From positions 175,248,400 to 175,312,399 of the forward strand of contig CM041292.1 of NCBI GenBank assembly GCA_023052935.1: a stretch of 64,000 nucleotides of DNA, written 5' to 3'. Position numbers and translations under genes: made by a program. The notes under the pieces are model-generated. The model ran no database searches and was not told where the DNA came from. It worked only from the letters and a program-made list of their open reading frames with translations. Below, in pieces: positions 33,195-45,306 of the stretch. The stretch is from Piezodorus guildinii (taxonomy: Eukaryota > Arthropoda > Insecta > Hemiptera > Pentatomidae). The stretch's first letter is position 1; each line of letters starts with the position of its first letter.

Positions 33195-33825
33195 TTTATT
33201 TATAGGTTATTTTGTGTTACAGAACTTAATAATGTTACATTTTGAATATAGTGTGTAAGAATTTCTTGTTTTCATTTTATAATCAATGAACCAACCATCC
33301 AATTCACTTGCCCCCGACCTACCGCAACCTACAGGTTTCATTTATCATTTCAGATAATTTTATGACAGGTATAATCCGCTAATTTTTATGCTATCAAAGT
33401 ACATTACGATGCAGGAAAATTTCCTCTCCTCACTACAAACTATTAATACAAACTATGTTCATATTTATTATACATATTGATAGGTGAAGTAGATCCACAC
33501 GCTCACAGAATTTCTTTGGGTCGTTCATTTTCAAACAATAAAATACCAGCAACTTTCCGACATCCAAAGTTTCTTTCAATATAAATCCTCATTCCAATTG
33601 CTGGAAACAATATCGCGCGATTCCAACCGTTATTTCCTATTCCACAGCACTAAATCTTTTCCACTTTTCTAGAATTTCGTTCCTTCCAATATACATCATG
33701 CTTCTTTCCTACCCACCTTCGAATCTCTCCTTTTCCAACACCTCGACCAACGCTCGTTGATTGTAAAGTTTTAAATTAAATTTTAGATTTAACAGTCATG
33801 GTAATGATCGAACCTTTATCTTTTT
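33195..33825. other. Unassigned stretch
   Basis: No motif recognised. 33480-33760 is unusually C/T-rich on the plus strand. Confidence 0.45.
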
Positions 33826-34630
33826 ACTTTCACTTACCTGTATATGAAATATATATTGAGGAAAAGTATTGCGATCGTGAATATTTTCGATTTTCAGTTT
33901 TTAACGGAATACATTAGGGTACACTGAGTCTAAATAACGAATTACCGCAAAAAGTTTGTGTGTTAGTTCATGTCTGTGGACCTGTTTGTGAGTGGTTATT
34001 CCAGCACGAAAACGAAACTTGAACGAAACTGAAATTTTATATTTAAGAAAGCTACAGGCCAGAGATGTTACAGCAACTTTTTCACTAAAATCGCTGTATC
34101 AATGTAAAATTTAATGGGCTTCAATATCATGCAATTTCATTTTAATTGAAATAGTCTCACAGGGCTTAAATGCCGATATTTCAAAATGGCTTCCCTTAAG
34201 GTATCTTTAAATTTGCACATTTCAAAAAATTAAACATATTATTTTGTTAGCATTGACAAAAATCGTGTAAATATATAAATTGAACGAATACGGTATCTAA
34301 CTAAAGGATAAAAGAGCAAAAATATTTAATGCAATTTTTGTGTTTTTGAACATAAGTACATTAATATAGATGTATAATATACCCTTGGAAAGCTTAATAT
34401 TTTAGAAAAATGTTATGCACGAAATTGTTTAAGTTAATAGAGACTGATGTAAAAACCGATTAAACTAACTGATTACTGTTGATAATGATATAATAGACTA
34501 TTATACACACGTTTCTATCGAAACTGAATGTATTGCTTTAAGCTTTTTTTCCCTTTAACTGTATTTAAAAATACCTAAATTGATTTTAACAACCGAGGTA
34601 AGTGAATGTCCTGTGTTGCGCGTACCAGAT
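33826..34630 (-). repeat. Family H, full-length copy
   Basis: From ACTTTCACTTACCTGTATAT to GAGGTAAGTGAATGTCCTGT and GCGTACCAGATTTTTT. Both termini clear, modest internal deletions. Confidence 0.85.
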
Positions 34631-34657
34631 TTTTTAGCTTCTCACTCTAATGTCATA

Positions 34658-34663
<6 letters not shown>

Positions 34664-34742
<79 letters not shown>
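34664..34742. repeat. (TA)n microsatellite
   Basis: About 75 bp of TA repeats, 35 bp from a family H end. Confidence 0.95.
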
Positions 34743-34745
<3 letters not shown>

Positions 34746-34784
34746 TGCCTCACCCTCCTTCATCTTTATAAGTAAGTCTTTGAA

Positions 34785-34870
34785 TGTATTTTGGCCAGAC
34801 ATATTGTCTTTATTTGCAATATTCATGTTATTCTTAAAGAGCCTAAATAAAATTCTTTTTATTTCTATTT
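34785..34870 (+). mobile_element. LINE 3' end, type with GGCCAGACATATTGT
   Basis: TTGGCCAGACATATTGTCTT, GTTATTCTTAAAG and AATAAAATTCTTTTTATTTC parallel 63585-63670. Probably the 3' UTR of a LINE; no coding part. Confidence 0.5.
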
Positions 34871-35784
34871 CTACTAAGGGTAATACTTAAATTAATTAGT
34901 ATTTACTACATACCTATCTTTTCCTCACTTTCTTGTAATTTTTTTCTATATCAATACATCTAGAACATGGCCACAAGAGCCCATGAATTATCAAAAGTTT
35001 ATATAACCAATTATTTACAAAATACTTTTTACGCATTAATAATATTTCACTCTCAATTTTTAAAATATCATTCTCAACCTGGACCACCAGTCCTAAAAAC
35101 CTCCTTCTCTAGAGTCTGTGTCTCAAGGCGACATAAAAAATAATAATAACAATTAAAAAAAAAAACGCTTTTAGGTAAAAAAAATTAATCTTTTTATTGA
35201 TTTAAACGCTTATCGGTAAAAAGAATAATTAGTTAAATCAGTTGTTTGTTTATTTAATCCAGTTATGGAAAACAGGATTTCTTAGCAAAGGTATCCGGTA
35301 TACACTTCCCTGATCTAACCTGCTACCAAGGCTGCTATGTCTACTTCTCTACAAGGACTTTGAAGAGAGAGACTAAAAATAAAAGCATACGTCCTTTTTC
35401 TTACATTACGATAGAGGAAGATGTTGGAGCATGGATCTTAGTATTTTAATAATCGAATGTATTGAAACAAATCACATTTTTCTCAAGGCATAAGAAATTA
35501 ATTAATTAATATTCAATGTTTAATAATATTAAGAGAGAGAGAATCCTTGGACGTACTATATAAGCCTTTGGATTGTGAACTATCAATTAATGTTAGGTAT
35601 CTCAATTGCTGTGAACGAAATCCCGATTATTCAATTCCTGTAGTTATTATTTTTTCAAAACGTTTTTATTGCAACTTTACCAAGCATTTACACAGAAGAT
35701 ACTTGTGGGACAAGTTAGTGTATTCCTAGGGTCACTTTGGGAGGAGACCAAGACCAAGACCTACCCTGGTTGTAGCGCCACGTA
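34871..35784. other. Unassigned stretch ending in a possible LINE tail
   Basis: Mostly AT-rich. The last 60 bp encodes an Arg/Pro-rich run and ends TGTAGCGCCAC, the same string that follows the RTE-type stop at 16541. The Tc1 element may therefore sit in a LINE 3' end. Confidence 0.4.
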
Positions 35785-36029
35785 CAGTGGGTCAAAAATG
35801 TACTGGCACACCCTGTTTTTTCCATTTAATTCTTAAAGTATGTAACTTACTAGTGAGTAATAAATTTTATTTTTGAATAGACATCAATAACCATTGATAT
35901 AGCCAAAAGAAAATTGAAATAACTAAGGTAGAAATGAATGAGGAAAATAAATTGTAAAAATGTAAGTCAAAAAAGTATTGGCACAGCCATTTATTAATAA
36001 TAAAAATACCCTATTTAAGTATATAAAAT

Positions 36030-36680
36030 TCATTATTAATTTGTTAGCATTCCTTTGGCATCAATTATAGCTTGTAATCTTATTTGCATGGTAGAAACAA
36101 GATTTTCCGTGACATCAGGTCCAATTTGTCCCCTTTCCTCTAACAACACATCTTTTAACACATTTTTTGAAGTAATTTTGTGTTTTCTTACCTTTAAATC
36201 CAAAAACATACCATAAATGTTCAATGGGATTTATATCCGGAGCCTGAGGGGGTGTTTTAAATTGTCTCCGTACATTGTACAATAACCATTCCTTCGTTTT
36301 ACTAGCTGAGTGTTTAGGATCGTTGTCTTTCTGAAATATAAACGTATCCTCCAGTCCTTATTTCTTAGCACTGGAAAGCAGATTATGTTGCAACATGTCT
36401 ACATACCTTTCAGCATTCATTATACTTTCAACAAAGCATAACTTTCCCACAGTATTCGATGCCATGCATCCCCAAACCATTACATTGCCGCCGCCGTGTT
36501 TTACCAGAGGTCTAACATTCCTTGTTTGAAACTCTGTATTCGGTTTTCTCCACACAAACTACTATCCATCTGAACCAAAATGTTGTATTTGCTCACATCA
36601 GAAAATAAAACGTTTCTTCCAAAATTCTATTGGTTTATTTGCATATAGTTTTGCAAATTCAAGCCTTTTACAGCCGGTTT
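36030..36680 (-). pseudogene. Tc1-type transposase, C-terminal two thirds (left arm)
   Basis: Reading leftwards: RLEFAKLYANKPIEFWKK-like, then SDVSKYN, MWRKPNTEFQTRNVRPLVKH, GGGNVMVWGCMASNTVGKL, MNAERYVDMLQHNLL, an in-frame stop at the KK*GL position, DNDPKHSASKTKEWLL and INPIEHLWYV-like. These are the standard Tc1 DDE landmarks: the second D before the NDPKH segment and the E of PIEHLW. The N-terminal DNA-binding domains and the first catalytic D region are absent or mutated (SDVSK in place of SDESK). Stops and the missing N-terminus make it inactive. Confidence 0.8.
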
Positions 36681-37092
36681 GGGGCTGCATGGCATCGAAT
36701 GCTGTGGGAAAGTTATGCTTTGTTGAAAGTATATTGAATGCTGAAAGGTATGTAGACATGTTGCAACATAATCTGCTTTCCAGTGCTAAGAAATAAGGAC
36801 TGGATGATACGTTTATATTTCAGAAAGACAACGATCCTAAACACTCGGCTAGTAAAACGAAGTAATGGTTATTGTACAATGTACGGAGACAATTTAAAAC
36901 ACCCCCTCAGGCTCTGGATATAAATCAGATTGAACATTCATGGTATGTTTTAGATTTGAATATAAGAAAACAAAATTGCTTCAAAAAATGTGTTAAAAGA
37001 TGTGTTGTTAGAGGAAAGGGGACAAATTGGACCTGAGGTCACGGAAAATCTTGTTTCTACGATGTAAAGAAGATTGCAAGCTATAATTGAGG
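36676..37092 (+). pseudogene. Tc1-type transposase, inverted second copy (right arm)
   Basis: Plus-strand mirror of the left arm: GCMASNAVGKLCFVESIL, LNAERYVDMLQHNLLSSAKK, the same in-frame stop before GLDDTFIFQKDNDPKHSAS, then SKTK, a stop where the left arm has E, WLLYNVRRQFKTPPQALDIN and QIEHSWYV. The shared KK*GL stop shows it was already a pseudogene when duplicated. Differences such as P-to-Q and L-to-S in the PIEHLW motif show later divergence. Confidence 0.8.
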
Positions 37093-37470
37093 CTTTGATT
37101 TCCAAAAGGTACTGAAGGACATTTTTTACGAAATTGATTTTTTTATATATTTATATTCTCCTTATTTAGTTTTATCTAAATATTAAATTTGATTGTATCT
37201 AATGAACACTCAAGTCCTTTAGAAACGCGATTTAGAAATCCTATTAATTCCTAAAGGTACTAAATACACATTTAGTTTCGTTTCAAATCGTACTAAAACA
37301 TTTCATACCATGTCTTTAATATGATGTTATTAATATAGTGAGAAAACAATTCTAGATTTTAATGCGAAAATAATCCAATTAGTTGGTTTCATAATATAAT
37401 AATGAGAGATTTTCGCGCTTCCTGTAAAATTTCCTAAACTGGATATAGTACCTTTTGAAATCAACGTCTC
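37089..37470. mobile_element. GAGACGTTG-family MITE nested in the Tc1 palindrome
   Basis: Ends GAGGCTTTGATTTCCAAAAG and CCTTTTGAAATCAACGTCTC with AATT on both sides (37085-37088, 37471-37474). Removing it restores the Tc1 arm sequence ATAATTGATGCCAAAGG. Confidence 0.85.
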
Positions 37471-37753
37471 AATTGATGCCAAAGGAATGCTAACAAATTA
37501 TTAATGAATTTTATTTACTTAAATAGGGTATTTTTATTATTAATAAATGGCTGTGCCAATACTTTTTGACTTACATTTTTACAATTTATTTTCCTCATTC
37601 ATTTCTACCTTAGTTATTTCAATTTTCTTTTGGCTGTATCAATGGTTATTGATGTCTATTTAAAAATAAAATTTATTACTCACTAATAAGTTTCATACGT
37701 TAAGAATTAAATGGAAAAAACAGGGTGTACCAATACTTTTTTGACCCACTGTA

Positions 37754-39519
37754 GGTTCCTGTTTCTAGGGTAACCTTAAGTTCTTGTTGTTATAAGTTGT
37801 TCTTTATTACTTTTTCTAATGTAATATGATTATCCTTATCAGCAGAGAAAACGTTTTAGAGATTTGACTATGGAAAATGCGAATATAATTATTTTTGTTG
37901 AATATCGAATAGTAAGTAATAGTATGTGTATTCGACTAAGGACGAGATATGGTACGGGTTAAAAAATTATTGCAAAACTTAGATAAACTATTTATTGCGA
38001 AACCGAAATTTAAATCTGAGTTGAGGGTCTTCATCAGGGTATCACTATCAGAAATATCGAAAGCAACTAATTAATAATATTCCTCTATCTTCCCTCTCCA
38101 TTAATTTCTAATTCTTTCAAAGTGAAGTCTTCTTAATTATGAAATAGTGGAGCGGTGTTTACTGTTGATTCCAAAGTCAAACTCCGACTGTAGCAATGAT
38201 TTATTCTGTTTTTTCAGTAGTAGGAACGTTCCAGAGCACACCAAGTTTCTATAGAGTGACTACTGACTGAGCATGATCTCAAATTGTTTACAGGAACGTG
38301 GCCTAAAAGTATATAAATAGGCTGACTGGTTTAGTTTTTTTTAACATAAAAAAAATCAATTAATATATTCGTTGCCTGCCAGCAAGGATTTGTGTATCTC
38401 TTTAACTGTTGTCCTGACTACAATCGAACTTGAAGCTGAATTAGTAGTTATTGAAAATGATCCAGAGGAAGGTCAAGCAAATATTTGCTAATTCCTATCT
38501 TCATCTTTCCAAATCATCTGAAGTAGATAATCGTGATTGTTCATATTGCCGGTGGTAAGGATACCAAGTCAATTGCGTGTAATTGAAAGTAATGGGATGA
38601 CGTTATTTTTTTCATGAAACTACTCTAAAATTAAAAAAAAAAAGGAATAGAAGTGATTTATCACTAAGCTCGCCTTTTAAATTACATTTAGTAGCAACAA
38701 ATATACGTAATTTACAGGAATAAAAAAATTGAGATCCTAAAAGACCAACTCACATCTCATTCAAATTTTCACCCTCGAATAGAAAAGGCTATAACTTAAC
38801 GCAAAACTATAGTGGTGGGGAAAAGACTTACGAGCCTCAAACATGCGCTTTTAAGTGAATAGAGCACTAGACTACTGTTTTGCTGAATCTTGGGGTCGAA
38901 CCTGGGCTGTGGCAGAATAATTATGTTCCGCCTAAGTATAATTTTAGCCTTATCAACGAAGTAATTCTTAAATTAATTGAATAATTCTTTTTTGAAGTCA
39001 ACATATCACTCACTATTCATACAAGAATGATGGACTTGGAGATTTTTAAGATAGGTTAGATTGAAAAGCATATAACAGGATATATATAATTGGACGTATG
39101 TTTTGATCTTCGTGGCTTTGGGATGGTTCTGGAGTGACGTAACCTCTCTTAGGATCCTTTTCCTCTAAACATTTAAATTGTTTGTAGAGTTCAGCTTTAA
39201 TAAATTAGTTATTGCAAGCCTAAGCAATGTTATGATTAAACGGGTTAATATCCCATGAATCTTTCACCGCCGTTCAAGTTCTTTTTATGATATTCAGCAA
39301 ACTCATTTGTTGATGTCCTTGATCTGTACCGTTCGATCGTGCCGAGAGCGCGTTCAACATCTGTCGGGCATTATCCTCCTATGTTCATGTCAGTTTACGT
39401 AAACGGAAAGGTCCGAAAGTATTTCAAATGAACATCCTCAACGGTTAAACTAACCGCTTCAATTTAGAAAAGATGCGCATATTTTAATTTAGAAATATTT
39501 TCAACTTTTTTTATATTAC
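37754..39519. other. Long unassigned stretch with a SINE-B scrap
   Basis: No gene seen across 1.7 kb. A SINE-B head lies at 38833-38930 (GTGAATAGAGCACTAGACTA, GGTCGAACCTGGGCTGTGGC, degenerate A box). 37980-38060 resembles a Penelope-type end (CCTGATGAAG on the minus strand). Confidence 0.5.
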
Positions 39520-39521
39520 TA

Positions 39522-39740
39522 GCTGACCCAGCAAACGTTATTGAACGATGGTTGTTCTGCCACATAAATTATTCCTAGTAAATATTTTAGTTGTTAAATA
39601 ACAAATGTATGGTAAGTTTGTGGGGTTGGGACGTATGGCAGAAAGAGGAATGGACCGCTGTAGGTGATGACCATAAATTAAAAAAAACATCCATTCATTT
39701 TCTGAATTCACTGTATTTGGTATGTGTCAACTACTAACCG
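39522..39740 (+). repeat. Dispersed repeat beginning ACTAGCTGACCCAGCAAACG
   Basis: The string ACTAGCTGACCC(G/A)GCAAACG opens a repeat I recall as widespread in insect genomes, followed here by CCACATAAATTATTCC. Only the first roughly 200 bp are assigned. A possibly related TATCCCGTGGCTTTGCCACG is at 25532-25552. Confidence 0.45.
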
Positions 39741-39759
39741 GCTACTAACCCATATCAGA

Positions 39760-39885
39760 GCTAAAGCTTTTGGTAAAATATTATCCAATATACAAATTTG
39801 TAAACGGTAATGCAAAGTGACGAACTTCTTTATAAATATTACAGTAACAATTTTATATTGTTATATTATTTAATCTACTTTTTTT
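39760..39885 (-). repeat. Family H, internal scrap
   Basis: AGCTAAAGCTTTTGGTAAAA through GGTAATGCAAAGTGACG. Confidence 0.5.
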
Positions 39886-40129
39886 TCATACCCTCTGGTT
39901 TTATTTACACAAAATACAAATACAAATATATGTACACATGTCACATTTTGTCCTTCTATTACCCGGAGGTTTAAATTATATAATCTACATATGTGATATC
40001 ATAATCTAATCAATTGTTAAGAATCCTTTAAATGAGAATGGCGACTTTGACTTAGAATAAAAAAAAAAAATAAAATAAATAAAAAATAAATTAAAACGGG
40101 CATATCCTTTGAAATAGTAAAATTAGTCC

Positions 40130-40467
40130 TTTTCGTTAGACCCAATTTTGAGAAAATCGTAAAAAGGTTTACAATGCATTGTATAAAGTGGCTCTTCTGT
40201 TTACCTGATTTTGACAAAACAGTTTCTGTAACATCTTGTGCGTATAGTTGTCTTAAATATGAAATTTCATTTTCATAGGTCTTTTCGGTTATGCGCGGGA
40301 GTTACCTCCCCTCTCCCCCACACACACACATACCTTTTTGCGGGACTTGGCCATTTGGATTCAGGGAACCCTAAAACGTGTATTTCAGTTGAAAACTGGA
40401 ATTCGAAAATTTTCACGATCGCAATACTTTCCCTTACTATATATTCCATATATAGGTAAGTGAAAGT
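40130..40467 (+). repeat. Family H, hairpin-end fragment
   Basis: Starts in the GAAAATCGTAAAAAGG block and ends with TACTATATATTCCATATATA, GGTAAGTGAAAGT. CA tract near 40318. Confidence 0.85.
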
Positions 40468-41061
40468 AAAATATAATTGCGAAAAAAAAAACAACAAACA
40501 TACGTATTGTGTGTGCTGATCCTCTGATCTTAATGTAAAGGTTAAACAGGTTCATGCACTTCTTCATTTCTTGTCCACAGTCTCTATAGTCCACAGCTAT
40601 TGATTCTATCACGAGCGAGCAAACTCTTTCAAGAGATCTGAAATTTGTAACAAGGATAAGGCTTGCTGGTTTTGTTGCTTTAATTTATCTTTTTTCCCGT
40701 GTGATTTATTATTTTTATGCCAATGAGACCACAATTTGTGGTTCAAAAGCAAAATTTCAAGATGAGATTTAAAAAATGAAATAAAAAAAATGTATAAACT
40801 TATTATTAAATGTTATAAACTTATAATAAAACATATTTATAAATACAATCATTATCATTTTTTAAATTACCCGTTTCTTCAGAAAATAATAAATTTTCCA
40901 CAATTTCAGGGATTGAATTAAGATTATAAATAATAGATCCCTACCATCAAGGTGAACAGTAAGGATTCTTACTGATAAGTTGCCTGTCCAAGGTAGTGTA
41001 AGACGAGATGATATATTTAAAATTTCTTAATTTTCAAATTTACATGTTTCTTTTTTTATTG
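40468..41061. other. AT-rich stretch, nothing recognised
   Basis: No gene or family block identified. Confidence 0.5.
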
Positions 41062-41345
41062 ATTTCACGTCACGTTATGCTACTGTGGCTAATCGAACGG
41101 TGCTGCAGTGGGAGTCCTAAATCATGCCAATCTAGATTTTATTACGATAGGAATCTTTTACAAGTACTGGACATCGCACAGTCTCAGGAACACCATTTTA
41201 CGTCCCCTCCGAAGGACAACAAAATAAAAGAGTTATACTTCCTTCTGAAAGCCTTAGGGCCATATTACGGGTTTGAAAATGCGATCTTGGTCATAGAAGA
41301 CGGTTATAGCAACCACTCCACTACACCACATGTGACCCCTTTTTT
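41062..41345 (-). mobile_element. SINE-C, old minus-strand copy
   Basis: CGTTATGCTACTGTGGCTAA, TACTGGACATCGCACAG, TTTACGTCCCCTCCGAAGG and a reversed head. More diverged than the other copies. The apparent 115-codon frame across it is a by-product. Confidence 0.75.
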
Positions 41346-42439
41346 TCAAATTTAACATTAAAATTTAATTTAAAATTAAAAATTGGAAATATGTAAAAGG
41401 CGTGTTTAGTTTACATGTTTCATATGATATTATTTATATGTATCTATACATAAATTGCTATTATTTTCTACAGCTACATAACCTTCACCGATTTTGAAGA
41501 TGATCTGATAACAAATCATTTGATGTGACATGAAATTTTATCAGTCATTTAGAGTGTTTCTTTTTAATTAAAACCTGATATCACTAGTTTTGAAATTAGG
41601 TTTACGAGGGAATATATTTCAAATTATATACCAGGACAACAACCTTTTTGCGCCATGAAATTCTTACCGTTCCGCTCAGATCCGACCTTACTTCTAATCT
41701 GATTTATTAGAAAGCGATAAGCTGCAATGATACAGAATAAAATATGAAAAATATAATAAAATAAAAATTTACAAACTTTTAATTTTACTAATTACGTTCC
41801 GCATAATTGTAGACTGATTTGAATAAATCAGCCTTTTCTACTAAATATAATTTTTTAATTAGTCATTTTTTGAATTTTTTATACGTATTATTAATAGTAT
41901 TTAAATGAAATAAGTAAAATTGGTGTAATGGGGGCACTAATTTTATTTAAAAATATAATGATGATGAAATTCTATTCTATTTGTATTTCATAAGGTATGC
42001 TTACTTATGCAATGCATTCATTTAAATGAATTAATAAATACAATAGTTTCATGAAAATTAAAATCTGTTGACGTTATATAATTATAGCTACAGGGTATGT
42101 TATGTATAAGGAAGAAAACAATAGTCCGAAGAATTATCCACAAACATATTTTTACTCGTGGCATGTTATTTTAAATAACCATAAAAACTGGACCCTCGAA
42201 TGATAATATAACGTATATGAATTCTCAGTTAAAAACATTTTAATGATTAATGTATTATTCAAAGGATAATTGGGTAATATCTTATTTCAATGAATTTTTT
42301 CTTTCACTCTATGTATTACTTATTGACTGTTCAGAAATAGAGTCAAGATATTCATATACCAGGGCATGATAAATAATGGAGCAGTTTAGTCCATGTATGA
42401 TGTCTTGGGAAACGTAAGAAAAAGCCTTCTAGTTCTTAT
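41346..42439. other. AT-rich stretch, nothing recognised
   Basis: About 1.1 kb with no gene or repeat that I recognise. Confidence 0.5.
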
Positions 42440-42720
42440 CTCTGTTCATAACTGGATGATTCGGCGCTCTTGGAAAACCTTAAGTTGCATCAACCGCAGT
42501 GGAGAGAAGCCCTGACCAGCCAGAGAATCGGAAACGCAAGGTTAAAGCATGAGCACACAATATCCCAATAATTACCCTCAAGATGTCAGCATTTTAAGAA
42601 ATCCTTGACAGTCGCTCATATTTTCGAAAAGTGTCCTTTCTAAATCTGGCAGTTGAACCAAAAGAGAATGCCATGCGAAGTCAGACTTGCGGAATGAATC
42701 TATGGAAACAAGATACATGA
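42440..42720 (+). pseudogene. Jockey-like ORF2 C-terminal fragment
   Basis: LHQPQWREALTSQRIGNARL followed by KHEHTISQ, SRCQHF and LTVAHIFEKCPFLN. The LRIGHTRLTH...C..C...LTV.HIL..CP pattern is the cysteine/histidine tail of jockey-type ORF2. One stop is in frame and the first Cys pair is mutated. Confidence 0.6.
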
Positions 42721-42959
42721 ATCGACGTCCTTTCTAAAATTGATTTTAAACTCATTTTTCTTTTTTTCCTCTTAAATTAATTTTATTAATTTCTTTTATT
42801 TTTTATTTATCTTTTTTTCCCTAGAATATTATTTGATATATCTTTATTTCAAATTAACTTAATATAATAAGATGAAAAAAAAAAAAATCCGTTTCTTAAT
42901 CAAATATAATATTTGTATTATTTTTCTTTTATATTAAAGATAACTAACAAAAAAAACTG

Positions 42960-43340
42960 ATATCCAAAGCTTTGGTAGAAAGCATAATGCTGGTATGGTT
43001 CGGAGACATGACCCCAGCATGCCCTAGGGAAAAAATTTCTTTCAGTAGAAATAGATTTTTTGGGGAGAGCATCTAGGACATCAAAGATCGAAAGGGTGAA
43101 AAACGTCTCAATAAGGAGAATACTCAGAAAGGAGACTAAGATAGTTATTACATCCACGTGAAACAAATGGGAGACGATTGCTTACCAAAAATGATTATGG
43201 ATTGGAAGGCAGGTGGTAGAAGAAGGAGAGGAAGACGCCCAGTTTAAGGATAGAGTGATGGAGAGTTTGGCTGGTAGAGGGCTGTCGGGGGAGGAGGCGG
43301 AGGGTCTGGCGGGAGTGGAGAACCTGCTGGGGCTGAAGTT
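42960..43340 (+). pseudogene. RTE-type LINE ORF2 C-terminal fragment
   Basis: Frames join as ALVESIMLVWFGD (from YGAE.W), FSRNRFFGESI (from MDFWRR), QMGDDCLPKMIMDWKAGGRR, RRGRRP, then VMESLAGRGLSGEEAEGLAG-like and ENLLGLKFA before TGA at 43346. The final 100 bp is GC-rich. Several frameshifts. A different subfamily from 16049 and 32450. Confidence 0.7.
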
Positions 43341-43785
43341 TGCTTGAGGAAACCTTTATATTGAAGAAATTTCTAGCTCCAAAAAAATTAAATAAATAAA
43401 CTACAATAGTATTAATAATGGAAGTATAGTCTAGTGTTATATGCCGTCACTAGCCATCTGCTAGTCAATTGCACGATACCTAGCTGATACCGTTCTTTGG
43501 GATGGCTGTAAAATAAATCTTGGACTGCAATTTCAACTTTATCAACTATCAATTTTTTCAATTAACAATTTCATAAAAGGAAATGGACCATGGATTAAAA
43601 CAAGTAATAATCCTATAGGGCGAGGTCTGGACTATGTATGCATTAGACAGAAGTAATAACCCATAAAGTTCTTTAAGCTTTTCTTTGGTTCGGAAGTGTG
43701 AGGACGAGCACTATGTTGTTGGAACAAAACTCCTTTTCGGTTGAACAAGACACGAAAACGAAAAAATGTTTTCTTCCTTTTTTTT
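43341..43785. other. Unassigned stretch
   Basis: No feature recognised beyond the 3' UTR of the preceding LINE fragment. Confidence 0.45.
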
Positions 43786-43985
43786 TCATTTTTCTCTACT
43801 TCCTACCTCGCCTTTGTTGGCTATACATGAGGTTTCTCGAGCAAGAGGGAAAGGGCGCGATATAAACACCGAGTTTAAAGCCCTCGGCACTGAGTCGCAA
43901 ACTAATTATTTTATCCTGAGTTTCAGGTCATCTGTTTGCTAGTTGCTCTCAGGTTACCTCCCGTTCCTTAACTCTCAAAATCAGA
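43786..43985 (-). mobile_element. SINE-D copy 2
   Basis: Plus strand shows CTACTTCCTACCTCGCCTTT, GAGGTTTCTCGAGCAAGAGG and a reversed tRNA-like head; matches 2998-3186. Confidence 0.65.
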
Positions 43986-44124
43986 ATTTCTATATATATA
44001 TATATATTTATTTTTTTTCATCACGGAACTAATTCTCAAAGCAATGTAACAAAGTGTGAAGTCGCAAGTAAGTATTAGCGACTGCGTTATGATTGAAATA
44101 CATTCACTAAAACATTTTTTTTTT

Positions 44125-44200
44125 ACTTTCAATTACCTATTTATGAAATGTATAGAAAGAGAAAGCAATTGCGATCGTGAAAATTTTCAAATTCGAGTTT
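44125..44200 (-). repeat. Family H, hairpin-end scrap
   Basis: ACTTTCAATTACC, TATTTATGAAATGTATAG and GCGATCGTGAAAATTTTC. Confidence 0.75.
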
Positions 44201-44309
44201 TTTTGAGGAGTTTTTTCTCTTCTTTTCTATTAAAATGGTTTATCATTTAAAATAATGAACCGAAACCATTTATATCCGAATTTTTTCCTGTCTCCATTAC
44301 TTTTATTAT

Positions 44310-44412
44310 TATTTTTTTTTTTTGTTTTAACTGAAAATATTTATTTATTCGGATATATTACAATCTGTCACTATGGACAATAATAATATTGCTATAAGAT
44401 TACATTCATACT
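44310..44412 (-). mobile_element. 5'-truncated scrap of the jockey element's 3' UTR
   Basis: After a T-run (minus-strand poly-A), TTCGGATATATTACAATCTG, CAATAATAATATTGCTATAA matches 45918-46010 of the young jockey element with scattered differences. Only about 90 bp was retained. Confidence 0.7.
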
Positions 44413-44421
44413 TTTATTTTT

Positions 44422-45301
44422 ACTTTCACTTACTATATATAGTAGGGGAAGTATTGCGATCGTGAAAATTTTCGAATTCCAGTTTTCAACGTAAATACAC
44501 GTTTTAGGGTCCCCTGTGTCCAAATAACCAAGTCCCGAAAAAAGGTCTGTGTGTGTGTGTGTGTGTGTGTCTGGTAACTCTCGGGCGGAAACGGTAAGTC
44601 CTATAAAACTGAAATTTCATATTTAAGACTAATATACGCCCGAGACGTGACAAAACTTTTTTCAACAAAATGAGCTTACCAGAAGAAGCACTTTATACCT
44701 TGCATTTTGCACCTTTTTTCGATTTTCTCGAAAACGGTTCCGACGATTTTGATTAAACTCGCTATATCGATGTAAAATTTAATAGGCTTTAATATCATGT
44801 AGGTTTCATTCTGATTAAAATGGTCTGACAGGGCTTGAATGCCGATATTTTAAATTTTCTTCCCCCAAAGTACCTTTAATTTTGTAGATTCAATAAAAAT
44901 AGCTATATTATCTTGTTAACTCTGATGAAAAACAGGTAAATATATAAATTGAATAAATTGGGTACTCAACTAAAGGAGAAAACAGAAAAATATTTTTTTA
45001 ATGCAATTTTTCGTTTTTGAACATAAGAGCAGTAATATACATGTGTGATATGCCGTTGGAAAGCTGTCTCATACACAAGCTTTTTAAAGCTAATAGAGAG
45101 TGATGAAATGAAGATAAAACTAACTGATTATTTTAGATAATAATATAATAGATTTTTTAATAAAACACATGTTTCTATATAAATTCAATTTAATTAATTC
45201 CTTAATAGTTTCATGTATTTTTATCTCTAACTGTTTTTGAAAATCATTTCATTGATTTTAATCTTGGAGGTAAGTGAAAGTCGTGTGTTGCCCGCACCAG
45301 A
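44422..45301 (-). repeat. Family H, full-length copy
   Basis: 880 bp, complete. Closest sibling of 18327-19220. (GT)n of about 11 units at 44549-44570. Confidence 0.9.
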
Positions 45302-45306
45302 TTTTT

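Larger units (their letters stand above)
35785..37751. mobile_element. Tc1-like element rearranged into a palindrome
   Basis: Ends CAGTGGGTCAAAAATGTACT and its inverse (AATACTTTTTTGACCCACTG), flanked by TA on both sides (35783-35784, 37752-37753), as expected for Tc1/mariner. The arms are far longer than ordinary TIRs. 35785-36478 is repeated in inverse at 36676-37751 once the 382-bp insert at 37089-37470 is removed; each arm is then about 690 bp. The spacer 36479-36675 is single copy. Each arm contains the C-terminal half of a transposase. Confidence 0.85.

Noticed and set aside
41008..41355. 115-codon ORF as a gene
   Set aside because: It spans a reversed SINE-C copy; the peptide is translated SINE.
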